In this document: positions 35,501 through 43,270 of the stretch, one piece after another
Numbering within the stretch: the first letter of the stretch is position 1
Layout: each line of letters opens with the position of its first letter
Origin: Nitrospirales bacterium
Lineage (GTDB): Bacteria; Nitrospirota; Nitrospiria; Nitrospirales; UBA8639
DNA: 64,000 nt
Assembly (NCBI GenBank): GCA_029261355.1
Contig: JAJDBM010000010.1
Coordinates: 124,001-188,000 of the forward strand
Direction of reading: 5' to 3'
The notes under the pieces: model-generated
Databases searched by the model: none
What the model was told of the DNA's origin: nothing
The model's input: the letters and a program-made list of their open reading frames with translations, nothing else
Made by a program: the position numbers and the translations under genes

Positions 35501-36451
35501 CTAATTGATAATGGCCTGTGAGGCATCATGGAGTTTCTTCTTAGCCTCTGACAGCGCTTGCTCGGACTGTGTGATTCGTGAGGCTAAATTTTGAATCTCA
35601 ACGTTTGATTGTTTGTTGGCATTGAGTAATGTCTTCAATTCGTGTTGTAGACGTTCTTTGGTTTGTTTCGGCAGATTTTTGTCTTTGAGCTTTTGGACGA
35701 TTTGCTGTTGTTTTCTGTTGGCGACTCTGATTTTTTTAAGAAGATACCGCTTGTCCTGGTTTGTTTTTTCAATCGATTGCTGCATGACTTTCATGGTTAC
35801 TTTGAGTGCTGAAACCTTTGCTCCCCTTTCAACCTGTTGTTTCGCATAGAGGGCAGCCTTCCTTCCCATCAATGTCCCTTTTTGTCCTTGTGCCCATCCA
35901 TTTTTAGCGGACTGTTGGGCGAGCTTTTTCGCTTTATTGGCCGTGCCCTTGGTTTTCGAGACGACTTTTTTTGTTTTGGATTTCGTGTTCTTGTAGACCT
36001 GATGGGTGTGTTTCTTAATTGTTTTAAACGCGTTACGTAAGAGTCCACGTGGTCTGATGCCACTGTAGGTTCCTGTGGCTTCGAGGCTTTGGCCATCAGG
36101 AAGCAAGAGAAGAATATGGTGAAGGTTTCTGTCTTCTTTCGTTTCGCCTGGTACTGAAAGGGCCAACACATTCGAAAGTTGCAGTTCATGTGTGCCATGT
36201 TGGGCTTCGATGAGTAGGGCATCGTGCCGTTCATCTGGGATTAACCGAATCCATTCTTCCGCGGCTTCGACGGTAAACGTCTGTGACTCCGTGATAAGGG
36301 GACTGCCGTCGGGAGCAAGGAAGTAAACCGGGGTGTCGAGCTCAATCGTGGTGAGAGGGTCGATGATGGTGGCATGGGACTGAAAACCAGTTGCCACCCA
36401 TATACATATGGCCATAATTGTGATTGTAAAGATGTGTCGAAGTCTCATCAT
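35501..36451 (-). CDS. Array paralogue 3: N-domain plus coiled coil
   Basis: AAAGGA precedes the ATG. The 316-residue product has a signal peptide (IFTITIMAICIWVATGFQSHA). The shared domain covers about 32-140 (DTPVYFLAPDGSPLITESQTFTVEAAEEW, WIRLIPDERHDALLIEA, HHILLLLPDGQSLEATGTYSGIRPRG). A very Lys-rich segment (KKHTHQVYKNTKSKTKKVVSKTK) follows, then a long basic coiled coil to the C-terminus. The basic rod could bind nucleic acid, polyanionic polysaccharide or lipid; this is inference. Its N-domain is the closest to that of the crystallin paralogue. Confidence 0.78.
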   Translation of the reverse strand: MMRLRHIFTITIMAICIWVATGFQSHATIIDPLTTIELDTPVYFLAPDGSPLITESQTFTVEAAEEWIRLIPDERHDALLIEAQHGTHELQLSNVLALSVPGETKEDRNLHHILLLLPDGQSLEATGTYSGIRPRGLLRNAFKTIKKHTHQVYKNTKSKTKKVVSKTKGTANKAKKLAQQSAKNGWAQGQKGTLMGRKAALYAKQQVERGAKVSALKVTMKVMQQSIEKTNQDKRYLLKKIRVANRKQQQIVQKLKDKNLPKQTKERLQHELKTLLNANKQSNVEIQNLASRITQSEQALSEAKKKLHDASQAIIN

Positions 36452-36493
36452 GGATTCCTTTGATTCTTAGGTCGCAATTCATTGAACGACTCA

Positions 36494-36533
36494 GAGTCGC
36501 AGCGTGCCATTTTATTTAATGGACGTGCGAGTC
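36494..36533 (-). terminator. Hairpin after diheme array paralogue 4
   Basis: GAGTCGCAGCGTGCCATT (36494-36511) pairs with AATGGACGTGCGAGTC (36518-36533), with a few mismatches and a six-nt loop, eight bp after the stop codon at 36541. Confidence 0.5.
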
Positions 36534-36540
36534 TCGTGTT

Positions 36541-38016
36541 TTAACGTCTGGGGAAAAATTTTCCTGGTACTGTTCTTCGGGCACGTTGGAAAAATTTTGA
36601 CTTGCTTGGGCATGGTGCTCCGGCAGCCACCCAAGGATCGACTTTACTGAACCAACGGTGAAGTTTATTCTTCAAAGGCACGGCTAGGTCTGGGCGATTA
36701 AAGGGGACCCAGCCGCTACTCACAGCCCACAATATCCTAGGATCATCGTGGAAGTGGTGGGTGAGGTCGACTGCGGAGCCAACGTTGCCATTTTTATCTG
36801 TAAATGGCCCCGTGACTTTCTGGCAGACCCGGCTGGGACTCCACCCTTTCCAGTTAATCCCTTGAACGTGGTCTGGGGAAAACCATTCATTTTGTAAATC
36901 CATAGACGTATGACTCGACCCCGAAGGAATATTATGACAACTCCCGCAAAATTCAGGGTTATGTGGTTTGGCTTCCTCCACATCAGGATAGTTGCCAGCA
37001 CCTAATCGGTCCTCATGCATGGCGACAATAGCTTGCCTGTCTCCAAGCATGTGGCAGGTGGTACAGCGTTCGTGTGAAAAGATCGGGTGAAGAACTGAGG
37101 TGTAATAACTGATGGTGTCAGCATAGATTTTGGTTGTTGGCGATTCCCATCTATTTTTTCCTTTGATCAAGGTTAGTTTGATCGTTTTCGGCCATGTTTT
37201 GGCTCTGGCCTTGGTCAGTTTCACTCTGGTCCGAAGGGTTCCGCCTTTTCCAAAGCTGACTCTGTGTAATGGAGTTTCTTTCCCGTCAATCATGAGTTTG
37301 ATGCAGCAATGTTTTTTCTTAACGATTTCTTGAATGGCGGTAATTTTGTTGGGGATGAGTGAGGGTTGACGCGCCGACTTTTCCCAAAATCCTGCCCATG
37401 CAAAGGTAAAAGTACCAGACCCAATCGTATCATTGATGGGGAGTTGCCATGTATGTTTTGATTTACTTCCGTTGTACGGTCTTCGGCTTCCTTTATAGGT
37501 GACCGACGCCGAAGACAAGATGAGTTGTGTCTGGAGAGCCCGTCGCTGATTTTTAATGTTGAGCTGACGTGTGACTTCTGCCTCAGGCACATGGGGACGT
37601 TTCGCTGCACGAGAATGGACTCCGCTGCGAGACCCCCAGGTCTCCCATCCTTTGCCATTCGGGAGCAATAGTATGATGACCTGATTATTTTTTTTATTGG
37701 TGAGTGTCACGGCCATGGGATGGTCCACTGTTTGCTTGTGGTCTGTGGGTGTTGCTTCGATGAGCAATGTTTCTGCACTCGTCCCTTCTTCCGCAATAAG
37801 GCGAAGGCCGCCTTTTTCGGCATAGACTTCATAGGCTCCAGGGAGGACGACGACATCTTCTCCCGCAGGAGTGAAGAAATGTACGGCTGTGTCAATTCCT
37901 ACCACTGCGGGATCCTGTTCAACCGTCGGAGTGACCTGAGTGGTCGAGCAGGCATACAGTAGTGCCAGAAACCCAAGCGAACTTATGAATAGCTTGAACG
38001 ACCGTAGCATTGGCAT
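36541..38016 (-). CDS. Array paralogue 4: N-domain lipoprotein with diheme c-type module
   Basis: ATG 38016 has AAGGAAGG upstream; an in-frame ATG at 38067 is less likely. The 491-residue lipoprotein (lipobox LLYAC) has the shared N-domain (HFFTPAGEDVVVLPGAYEVYAEKG, LLLPNGKGWETWGSRSGVHSRAAKRP). A middle beta domain follows (SVTYKGSRRPYNGSKSKHTWQLPIND) and then a C-terminal region with two CxxCH heme-c sites (CTTCH near residue 318, CGSCH near 357) and several other histidines (HHFHDDPRILWAVSSG). It is closely related to the next array member (38957), so the pair arose by duplication. Periplasm-facing electron transfer or redox sensing is possible. Confidence 0.82.
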   Translation of the reverse strand: MPMLRSFKLFISSLGFLALLYACSTTQVTPTVEQDPAVVGIDTAVHFFTPAGEDVVVLPGAYEVYAEKGGLRLIAEEGTSAETLLIEATPTDHKQTVDHPMAVTLTNKKNNQVIILLLPNGKGWETWGSRSGVHSRAAKRPHVPEAEVTRQLNIKNQRRALQTQLILSSASVTYKGSRRPYNGSKSKHTWQLPINDTIGSGTFTFAWAGFWEKSARQPSLIPNKITAIQEIVKKKHCCIKLMIDGKETPLHRVSFGKGGTLRTRVKLTKARAKTWPKTIKLTLIKGKNRWESPTTKIYADTISYYTSVLHPIFSHERCTTCHMLGDRQAIVAMHEDRLGAGNYPDVEEAKPHNPEFCGSCHNIPSGSSHTSMDLQNEWFSPDHVQGINWKGWSPSRVCQKVTGPFTDKNGNVGSAVDLTHHFHDDPRILWAVSSGWVPFNRPDLAVPLKNKLHRWFSKVDPWVAAGAPCPSKSKFFQRARRTVPGKFFPRR

Positions 38017-38066
38017 CAGGGTTCCTTCCTTTATAAATGCAGTAGTGTGTTGTTGAGGATGAAGCA

Positions 38067-38288
38067 TTAAGAAATGACTATCATTATTATGGTTAGAGTA
38101 AGAATTAGTTGCTCAATGAGTGTTGGCCGGTGAACGTCATCTGTATGAATCGTGGTTTCTTCTGTAAAAGATCTAGACCCTCCGGTAACCGGCATTCCTT
38201 GGATTCTCTTGTCAATTTCTGGAAATGTCATTGCTTCTCCGATGGTGTTTATACCTAGAATTATCATGATCGAGACTGTTTTGGCCAT
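38067..38288 (-). CDS. Small exported peptide in the array
   Basis: The 73-residue product has a signal-like N-terminus (VSIMIILGINTIGEA), a short polar middle (TFPEIDKRIQGMPVTGGSRSFTEETTIHTDD) and a hydrophobic C-terminus (LIEQLILTLTIIMIVIS). It lies directly before the first diheme paralogue on the same strand, 50 bp away. The ribosome site is poor, so the start is uncertain. No family was recognised. Position beside the array suggests a co-expressed small envelope partner. Confidence 0.45.
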   Translation of the reverse strand: MAKTVSIMIILGINTIGEAMTFPEIDKRIQGMPVTGGSRSFTEETTIHTDDVHRPTLIEQLILTLTIIMIVIS

Positions 38289-38914
38289 TATTTCACACTT
38301 TCATGGGTATGAATCGCAATAATGCTGCCTTTGGTTGAAGGTGCGTCTTGCTCGTTGGCCATGTTGATTGCTTAGTATCTTGTCACTAATTTCTGCATCA
38401 GATTATCTTCTTGTTCATGACTTTTTACTGTATCGACGACTTTATTGATTGATTGGGGTGTTGTGTCGTGCTTGTTGAGAAATGTGTTGTGGCATTGGGA
38501 CGCCTGGTCGAACATTGTCACGAAGAGAGGGATAGAATATATCGGATTGTCATGTTCCTTTTTTAAGCAGGGCGGCGGCGATGCTTGCCCGTAGATTGCT
38601 ATTATACGTGTTTCCTTGTGCCCTTTTTCTATACAGGAGCGAGGGTTTTAGTTTGGGCGAGGCTGGAGCCTGCACGGTCTTTTGTTCGTATGTCGTTAGC
38701 CATGTCCAAAAGGTTCACGTGCGGTGGAGGTCATGAGCCAAGAAACCGGCAGCGTTTCAGCATGAACAAGAAGCTGGAGTTCAGGATTGATCTATTCCCT
38801 CAGAGAGATTGGATTCTGTGAAGTGGTGTTGTCCTGAGTGCGTAGAGGAGGGCAAAGATCTGGTCGAGAGTGTGGTGAAACTCATAATGTATACGTGTAT
38901 CTAACATCTGACTG
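38289..38914. other. Decayed stretch between array members
   Basis: About 630 bp without an acceptable gene. Near 38606-38640 the DNA weakly repeats the sequence around the hairpin at 38915 (TATACGTGT ... CCTTTTTCTATACAGGA), so it may be a degraded copy of a former array unit. A + strand frame here (38585-38821) looks accidental. Confidence 0.35.
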
Positions 38915-38951
38915 GTACGCGCCCTTTTCCATACAGGAAAAGGGCGCGTAC
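38915..38951. repeat. Perfect 16-bp inverted repeat beside diheme paralogue 5
   Basis: GTACGCGCCCTTTTCC (38915-38930) is followed after a 5-nt loop by its exact complement (38936-38951). The hairpin is 5 bp downstream of the stop codon at 38957, so on the minus strand it would act as a strong stem after the gene. It lacks a clear U-tract. Confidence 0.75.
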
Positions 38952-38956
38952 GGTGC

Positions 38957-40408
38957 TCATCGTTGAGGAACAAGATTCCGAGGAAGGGTTCCTCTGTTCC
39001 GATGGGAAAACTTTGAATATGTTGGACAAGGTGTTCCAGCATCCACCCAAGGATCTACTTTATTGAACCAGGCATTGAGATTATCGGGAAGAGGAACGTT
39101 GAGATCATTACCAAATGGAGTCATTCCATCGCTGACTGCCCAGAGAATTCTTGGGTCATCATGAAAGTGATGATCAAACCTGGCATGGTCGAAGGGCGGT
39201 TCGACTACGCCGTCTTTATTTTTAAATGGCCCTGTCACTTTATGACAGACTTGGCTGGCATTCCATCCCTTCCAGTTGATGCCCTGTGAAGCAGACGGAG
39301 AAAACCATTCATTATTGAGGTTTGCGGCGTTATGACACGTTCCACAGAATGTTGGATTATGAGGTTTGGCTTCTGGATTATTTTCATGCGGATAACTGGC
39401 AGCACCGAGACGAGTTTGATGCATCTCCACGATTTTGTCATGGGTTCCAAGGGTATGACAGGTCGTACATCGGTCATGTGAAAAAATTTGATGCAGCACT
39501 GAGGCGTAATAACTGACGGGTGTGGCGTAGATTTTTGTTACGGCTGATTCCCATTTTCTCTGACCTTTTGTGACCATGACTTTGACGGTTTTCGGCCATG
39601 TTTTGGCTCTGGCCTGGGACAATTGTATCGTGGTCTGTAAGGTCCCGCTTTTGCCGAAGCTCATACGGGGTGCAGGGGTTTCTTTGCCGTTAATCAAAAC
39701 TTTGATGCAACATTGTTTTCGTTTAACAAGATTCTGAATATCCCCAATTTTGCTGGGGACGAGTGTTCGATTCCCTGGATATCCTGCCCACGAGAAGGTG
39801 AAGCTCCCAGAATTGTGTGTGTCATTTACGGGTAGTCGCCAGGTGGATTTTGATTTTCTTCCATGGTGGGTTTTCTTTTCCCCTCGGTACTTTACTGAAA
39901 CGGTAGACAAGGTCAGTTGTGGTCGGAGTAAATTTATCTTATTTCTGATGGTAAGATGTTGTTTAATTTGGGAGCTGGCTGTGCGAGGACGCCGTGCAGC
40001 TCGGGAATGAACTCCGCTCTCGGACCCGAGGGCTTCCCATCGTTGACCATCCGGAAGGAGTAAGGTGATGATCTGACGGTCTTCCTCTTCTGATAGCATC
40101 ATTGCTGTTGGATGTGTGACCGATTCTTCATGTTTTGCAGCTTCAGCATCGATCACCGTCGATTCAGAGCCTGTGCCTTCTTCGGCAATGAGCCGTAGCC
40201 CATCTTTTTCAATTTTGACCTCATAGGCTCCTGGTGATACCACGACATCTTCCCCATCAGGCGTGAGGAAATGTACCTGTTTGTCAATTTCCACAGTCGC
40301 GGCTTCCTGATTGCTGGTGTTGGTTGATTGTGGTGTTGAACAGGCAAACAGAAATGCCAGACAGCCGAGTGAACTCATGAGTACTATGAACGATCGTATG
40401 ATGGACAT
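38957..40408 (-). CDS. Array paralogue 5: N-domain lipoprotein with diheme c-type module
   Basis: ATG 40408 has AAGGAAGG upstream and gives the lipobox LFAC. The 483-residue product shows the shared N-domain (VHFLTPDGEDVVVSPGAYEVKIEKDG, LLLPDGQRWEALGSESGVHSRAARRP) and the same middle domain as paralogue 4 (SVKYRGEKKTHHGRKSKSTWRLPVND). Its heme sites are CTTCH near residue 314 and CGTCH near 355. Further conserved elements are GINWKGW, VCHKVTGPF and HHFHDDPRILWAVSDG. Paralogues 4 and 5 align along their whole length. A strong hairpin follows the stop codon. Confidence 0.82.
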   Translation of the reverse strand: MSIIRSFIVLMSSLGCLAFLFACSTPQSTNTSNQEAATVEIDKQVHFLTPDGEDVVVSPGAYEVKIEKDGLRLIAEEGTGSESTVIDAEAAKHEESVTHPTAMMLSEEEDRQIITLLLPDGQRWEALGSESGVHSRAARRPRTASSQIKQHLTIRNKINLLRPQLTLSTVSVKYRGEKKTHHGRKSKSTWRLPVNDTHNSGSFTFSWAGYPGNRTLVPSKIGDIQNLVKRKQCCIKVLINGKETPAPRMSFGKSGTLQTTIQLSQARAKTWPKTVKVMVTKGQRKWESAVTKIYATPVSYYASVLHQIFSHDRCTTCHTLGTHDKIVEMHQTRLGAASYPHENNPEAKPHNPTFCGTCHNAANLNNEWFSPSASQGINWKGWNASQVCHKVTGPFKNKDGVVEPPFDHARFDHHFHDDPRILWAVSDGMTPFGNDLNVPLPDNLNAWFNKVDPWVDAGTPCPTYSKFSHRNRGTLPRNLVPQR

Positions 40409-40473
40409 GAGGAATCCTTCCTTTAGCACGACTTTGGTCTAATGATTGATAATGGGACGTATCGTTCGCGTTT

Positions 40474-40644
40474 TTATTCTTGTCCTGTAAACTTCATGGT
40501 GCTAGTGGTGATATCGACAGCTGGAAAGCCTGGCCCACCGGTAAACTTCATCGTTGATGTTGTCTTCTCGATTGGTTGAAAGGCCACTGCCAGTCCAATT
40601 CCCATTATAAAGAGAAGGGCCACGTAGGTGAGTATTTTTATCAT
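40474..40644 (-). CDS. Exported mini-peptide with duplicated TTSTMKFTG motif
   Basis: ATG 40644 shares one base with the stop of the upstream paralogue (TAATG), which supports translational coupling. The 56-residue product has a signal peptide (ILTYVALLFIMGIGLAVAF) and a mature peptide containing TTSTMKFTG twice, separated by GPGFPAVDI. A longer upstream start would overlap the neighbour by 60 bp and is less likely. The duplication suggests a repeated binding or cleavage unit; function unknown. Confidence 0.6.
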   Translation of the reverse strand: MIKILTYVALLFIMGIGLAVAFQPIEKTTSTMKFTGGPGFPAVDITTSTMKFTGQE

Positions 40645-41507
40645 TAGTTCACCGGTGCCAGTATGTTGCGAATAAAAGGGGTCTCGTTGGCTGCGACAGA
40701 CCAAGCCGGCGCAGAGTTGGCGGCAGGATGCCCATATGACAAGGGCTGTCGAAACCCAATGCCGGGTTTGTGGAATTGCATGCCACAGTGGTAGTAATCG
40801 GCATTTTCAGGTTCTTTCCCTTGCATTGCATTAAACTTGACCACGACCGTTCCGTTAAATTGTTGGGTGGTCAGATTCACGATAGTTTTCCCCTCGCCGA
40901 TGCGTTTGTTTGGTTTGGTTGCATCATTTCCGCTAAAGGTATCACATCGAACTTTGAACTGATTGATGTCGGTACTAAGGTTATTGAGCTGAACAGGCAC
41001 GCGGAATGTAAAATGATATGGGATTGCATGCGGTATACGTTTTCTCTGCTTGAATTGACGCGTAATCACTGCACGAGACACTCGTTTCCCACTGCGTCGT
41101 GCCGCCCTTGATTGGATACCACTATATGATCCCATGGCTTCAAGGGCGGTTCCATCTGGAAAGAGGAGCATGACGATATGTTCATCTTCTTGTTCTGAAA
41201 ATGAGAGCGGCGTTGCCGTTTCTACCGTTTCCTCATGTGTTGTGACGCGAGCATCTAATAGTATAGGTACGTCAGAGCTTCCTCCCGTTAATTGAAGTGT
41301 TCCCTGCGAAGAGCTCATCTCATATGTGCCAGGCTGTACCTGCGTGGTTTCACCAGATGCATTCCCAAAGTGTATCGTACGGTCGAATGGTATCGAGGTC
41401 GATTGTGATTCTGAGGAGTCAGAAATATGCTTCGACGAGCAACTTGTCAAAGCTCCTATACATCCGATTATGCCAACCAACATGATGATAGAGACCTTCT
41501 GCTTCAT
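40644..41507 (-). CDS. Array paralogue 6: N-domain lipoprotein with C-terminal beta domain
   Basis: AGGAG precedes the ATG. The 287-residue lipoprotein (lipobox LTSC) has the shared N-domain in a more diverged form (IHFGNASGETTQVQPGTYEMSSSQGTLQL, HIVMLLFPDGTALEAMGSYSGIQSRAARRSGK). A C-terminal domain follows, rich in strands (YHFTFRVPVQLNNLSTDINQFKVRCDTF, TIVNLTTQQFNGTVVVKFNAM) with two cysteines, suggesting a small beta-sandwich. No CxxCH motif is present. It begins 92 bp downstream of the lectin-like gene and overlaps the mini-peptide gene at its stop. Confidence 0.75.
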   Translation of the reverse strand: MKQKVSIIMLVGIIGCIGALTSCSSKHISDSSESQSTSIPFDRTIHFGNASGETTQVQPGTYEMSSSQGTLQLTGGSSDVPILLDARVTTHEETVETATPLSFSEQEDEHIVMLLFPDGTALEAMGSYSGIQSRAARRSGKRVSRAVITRQFKQRKRIPHAIPYHFTFRVPVQLNNLSTDINQFKVRCDTFSGNDATKPNKRIGEGKTIVNLTTQQFNGTVVVKFNAMQGKEPENADYYHCGMQFHKPGIGFRQPLSYGHPAANSAPAWSVAANETPFIRNILAPVN

Positions 41508-41599
41508 ACTCCGCTCTCCTTCTCTGTCAATCTCGGTGCACTCATAGCATTCTTCTCAGTCCATGTGACCGACTAGTGAATTGGTCGAGCTTTCTCCTT

Positions 41600-42334
41600 T
41601 TATATCGCACTTTGATACCAGCGACGATTGGCGTTGTTTTGACAGTTGTCAGTCATCCTGGCTTGTCCGCTTCTGGTGGCTACGACGCATCCGCGCTCGA
41701 GAGTGCCCGATTCTAATATGTCTCCAGATCCAAAGGGCGGCGTGTCGTTGAAGTTCCATGTTTGACTACGTGGGACTTGCCCTGGGCGTCCGCAGGTACG
41801 TTGGAGAAGGTCTCTCCCAACACGTTCAATGCATTTGCCGGAATTCATGTTCTCCAATTGATATCCACCAGGGTAGGCCCCATCTTTTTTAAACCACCTG
41901 ATGCTTTTCTTTATATTCTTACAGTTTGAAAGTATTATCTTTACATGTTCTCTGGTACTTCCTCCTCTGGGACGCAAGCAGGCCCTGTTTTGCTGCTGCT
42001 TCGAAGTGCCATATGGGCGTTTGACTGTCCGATACGAAATACGCGAAACCTCACTTTTAATTTTGATCGGAATAAAGTTCAGTCCTCGTGTCTTAATATG
42101 GCAAGCCGGTCGTTTATCTTTTTCCACGCAGTCTGATGGGGTGTCACTGTCAACGATTTCGATATCGGGGTCGTTGCCTTCTTCGATTTCTTCTACTTCT
42201 ACGGTGGGGTTCTGTAGGGCTGATTTAGTTTCTGCGGTGGTTGTCGTACAGCCCCAAAGAAACACAAGGGAAGCACAACATGCCACAAGGCATTTCGTGA
42301 AAGTCGAAAGGTTGTCAATCTGGTCTTGCTGCAT
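41600..42334 (-). CDS. Ricin-type beta-trefoil lipoprotein
   Basis: ATG 42334 has AAGGAG upstream. The 244-residue lipoprotein (lipobox LWGC) has an acidic linker (VEVEEIEEGNDPDIEIVDSD). A short region (ISYRTVKRPYGTSKQQQNR) resembles the middle domain of the diheme paralogues. Three trefoil-like units then follow with Cys...Cys...W: ACLRPRGGSTREHVKIILSNCKNIKKSIRWF, KCIERVGRDLLQRTCG...SQTWNF and GCVVATRSGQARMTDNCQNNANRRW. Ricin-type trefoils often bind sugars, so a lectin role is inferred. A decayed second copy lies just upstream. Confidence 0.72.
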   Translation of the reverse strand: MQQDQIDNLSTFTKCLVACCASLVFLWGCTTTTAETKSALQNPTVEVEEIEEGNDPDIEIVDSDTPSDCVEKDKRPACHIKTRGLNFIPIKIKSEVSRISYRTVKRPYGTSKQQQNRACLRPRGGSTREHVKIILSNCKNIKKSIRWFKKDGAYPGGYQLENMNSGKCIERVGRDLLQRTCGRPGQVPRSQTWNFNDTPPFGSGDILESGTLERGCVVATRSGQARMTDNCQNNANRRWYQSAI

Positions 42335-42506
42335 AAAGGTCTCCTTCATAAAAAAAACAATCAATGACGCTCTCAGAGTGGCATGGGAGTAGCTTAAAAT
42401 ATGTGACACATTGAAACGGGTTGCTCAGTCGGTCGTTCCTTCTCGAGTTCATGTAGCAGGTGTTATCCTCCTCCGCAGAAAGTAAGACTCAAAGAACCGG
42501 TGACTC

Positions 42507-42670
42507 TAAACTGCACTCTGGAGCCAGCGGTGGTTGGCATCATTTTGACAATTGGACATTCGAACGGTAGTTGAGCTTGTCGCTCGTCTGAACCCTTCTT
42601 TGGCGGTCCATGACGTGAGTAAATCTCCTGATCCGAATGGAGGGGTATTAAGAAATTTCCAGTGCTGTCT
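42507..42670 (-). pseudogene. Decayed copy of the ricin-type lipoprotein gene 3' end
   Basis: Reading the minus strand from 42670 to the stop at 42507 gives a chain that aligns with the end of the intact lectin-like protein: FLNTPPFGSGDLLTSWT and RMSNCQNDANHRWLQSAV against NDTPPFGSGDILESGT and RMTDNCQNNANRRWYQSAI. The first part of the gene is absent and no start or signal peptide remains. It is a fragment left by duplication and decay. Confidence 0.75.
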
Positions 42671-43270
42671 CTCTCCCTTTTATGTTTTTCCTTGTATATC
42701 CAGTCAAAAGGGCGAGCGAAAGAGAGCAGAGCCCGAGGGGTTGAGCTATCTGTTCATGTTGGTGACATATCCGGTTATGGGTTCCGCTCTGTGATAAATA
42801 TGAACAATGCCTAGGACATTTCCTTGTCGACGAACGACGTGAATTTTGCTCATGGTTTTATGGGTATGTCGAGTTCTTCCTGTCAGAGGTTCATTGCTCC
42901 AGGGGCAATACAGATTTTAGCCATTGATTCCATGTTGTCTTTCATTCTTGGTCTGTGTAGTTTACCCACGGTTTTGATATTTGTGAAGTAGATTACAAAA
43001 TATATGATATAGTAGAAATACGTAACTATTGGAAGCGTGAGCCTTGTTTTGGGTTCAGTACTTAAAGACGTCATCGTTCACTGTCTGTAGGATGTCGGTT
43101 TGCTTTACGATTCTTGGAATTTTCGTGTATTCGAGAGCACATGAACCGATGGGGCAGGCATTCTGACTTACAGGTATGAAGGGAGATTTCTTGGGATTCT
43201 ATGTAGATGGCGAGGTCGGTTCTGTGGCGCGAACTGTTGTTAATTCTTAATCAAGCGGAGGAGCATAAAC
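42671..43270. other. Intergenic region between the array and the spike-like gene
   Basis: No full gene was found. On the minus strand a 36-codon frame at 42746-42853 (MSKIHVVRRQGNVLGIVHIY) resembles the end of a CBS or phosphate-binding unit but is too short to call. Promoters for the divergent array and the spike-like gene are expected here. Confidence 0.35.

Noticed and set aside
38585-38821. 78-codon + strand frame within the array gap
   Set aside because: Composition and lack of a ribosome site point to chance. It lies in a stretch that looks like decayed array DNA.
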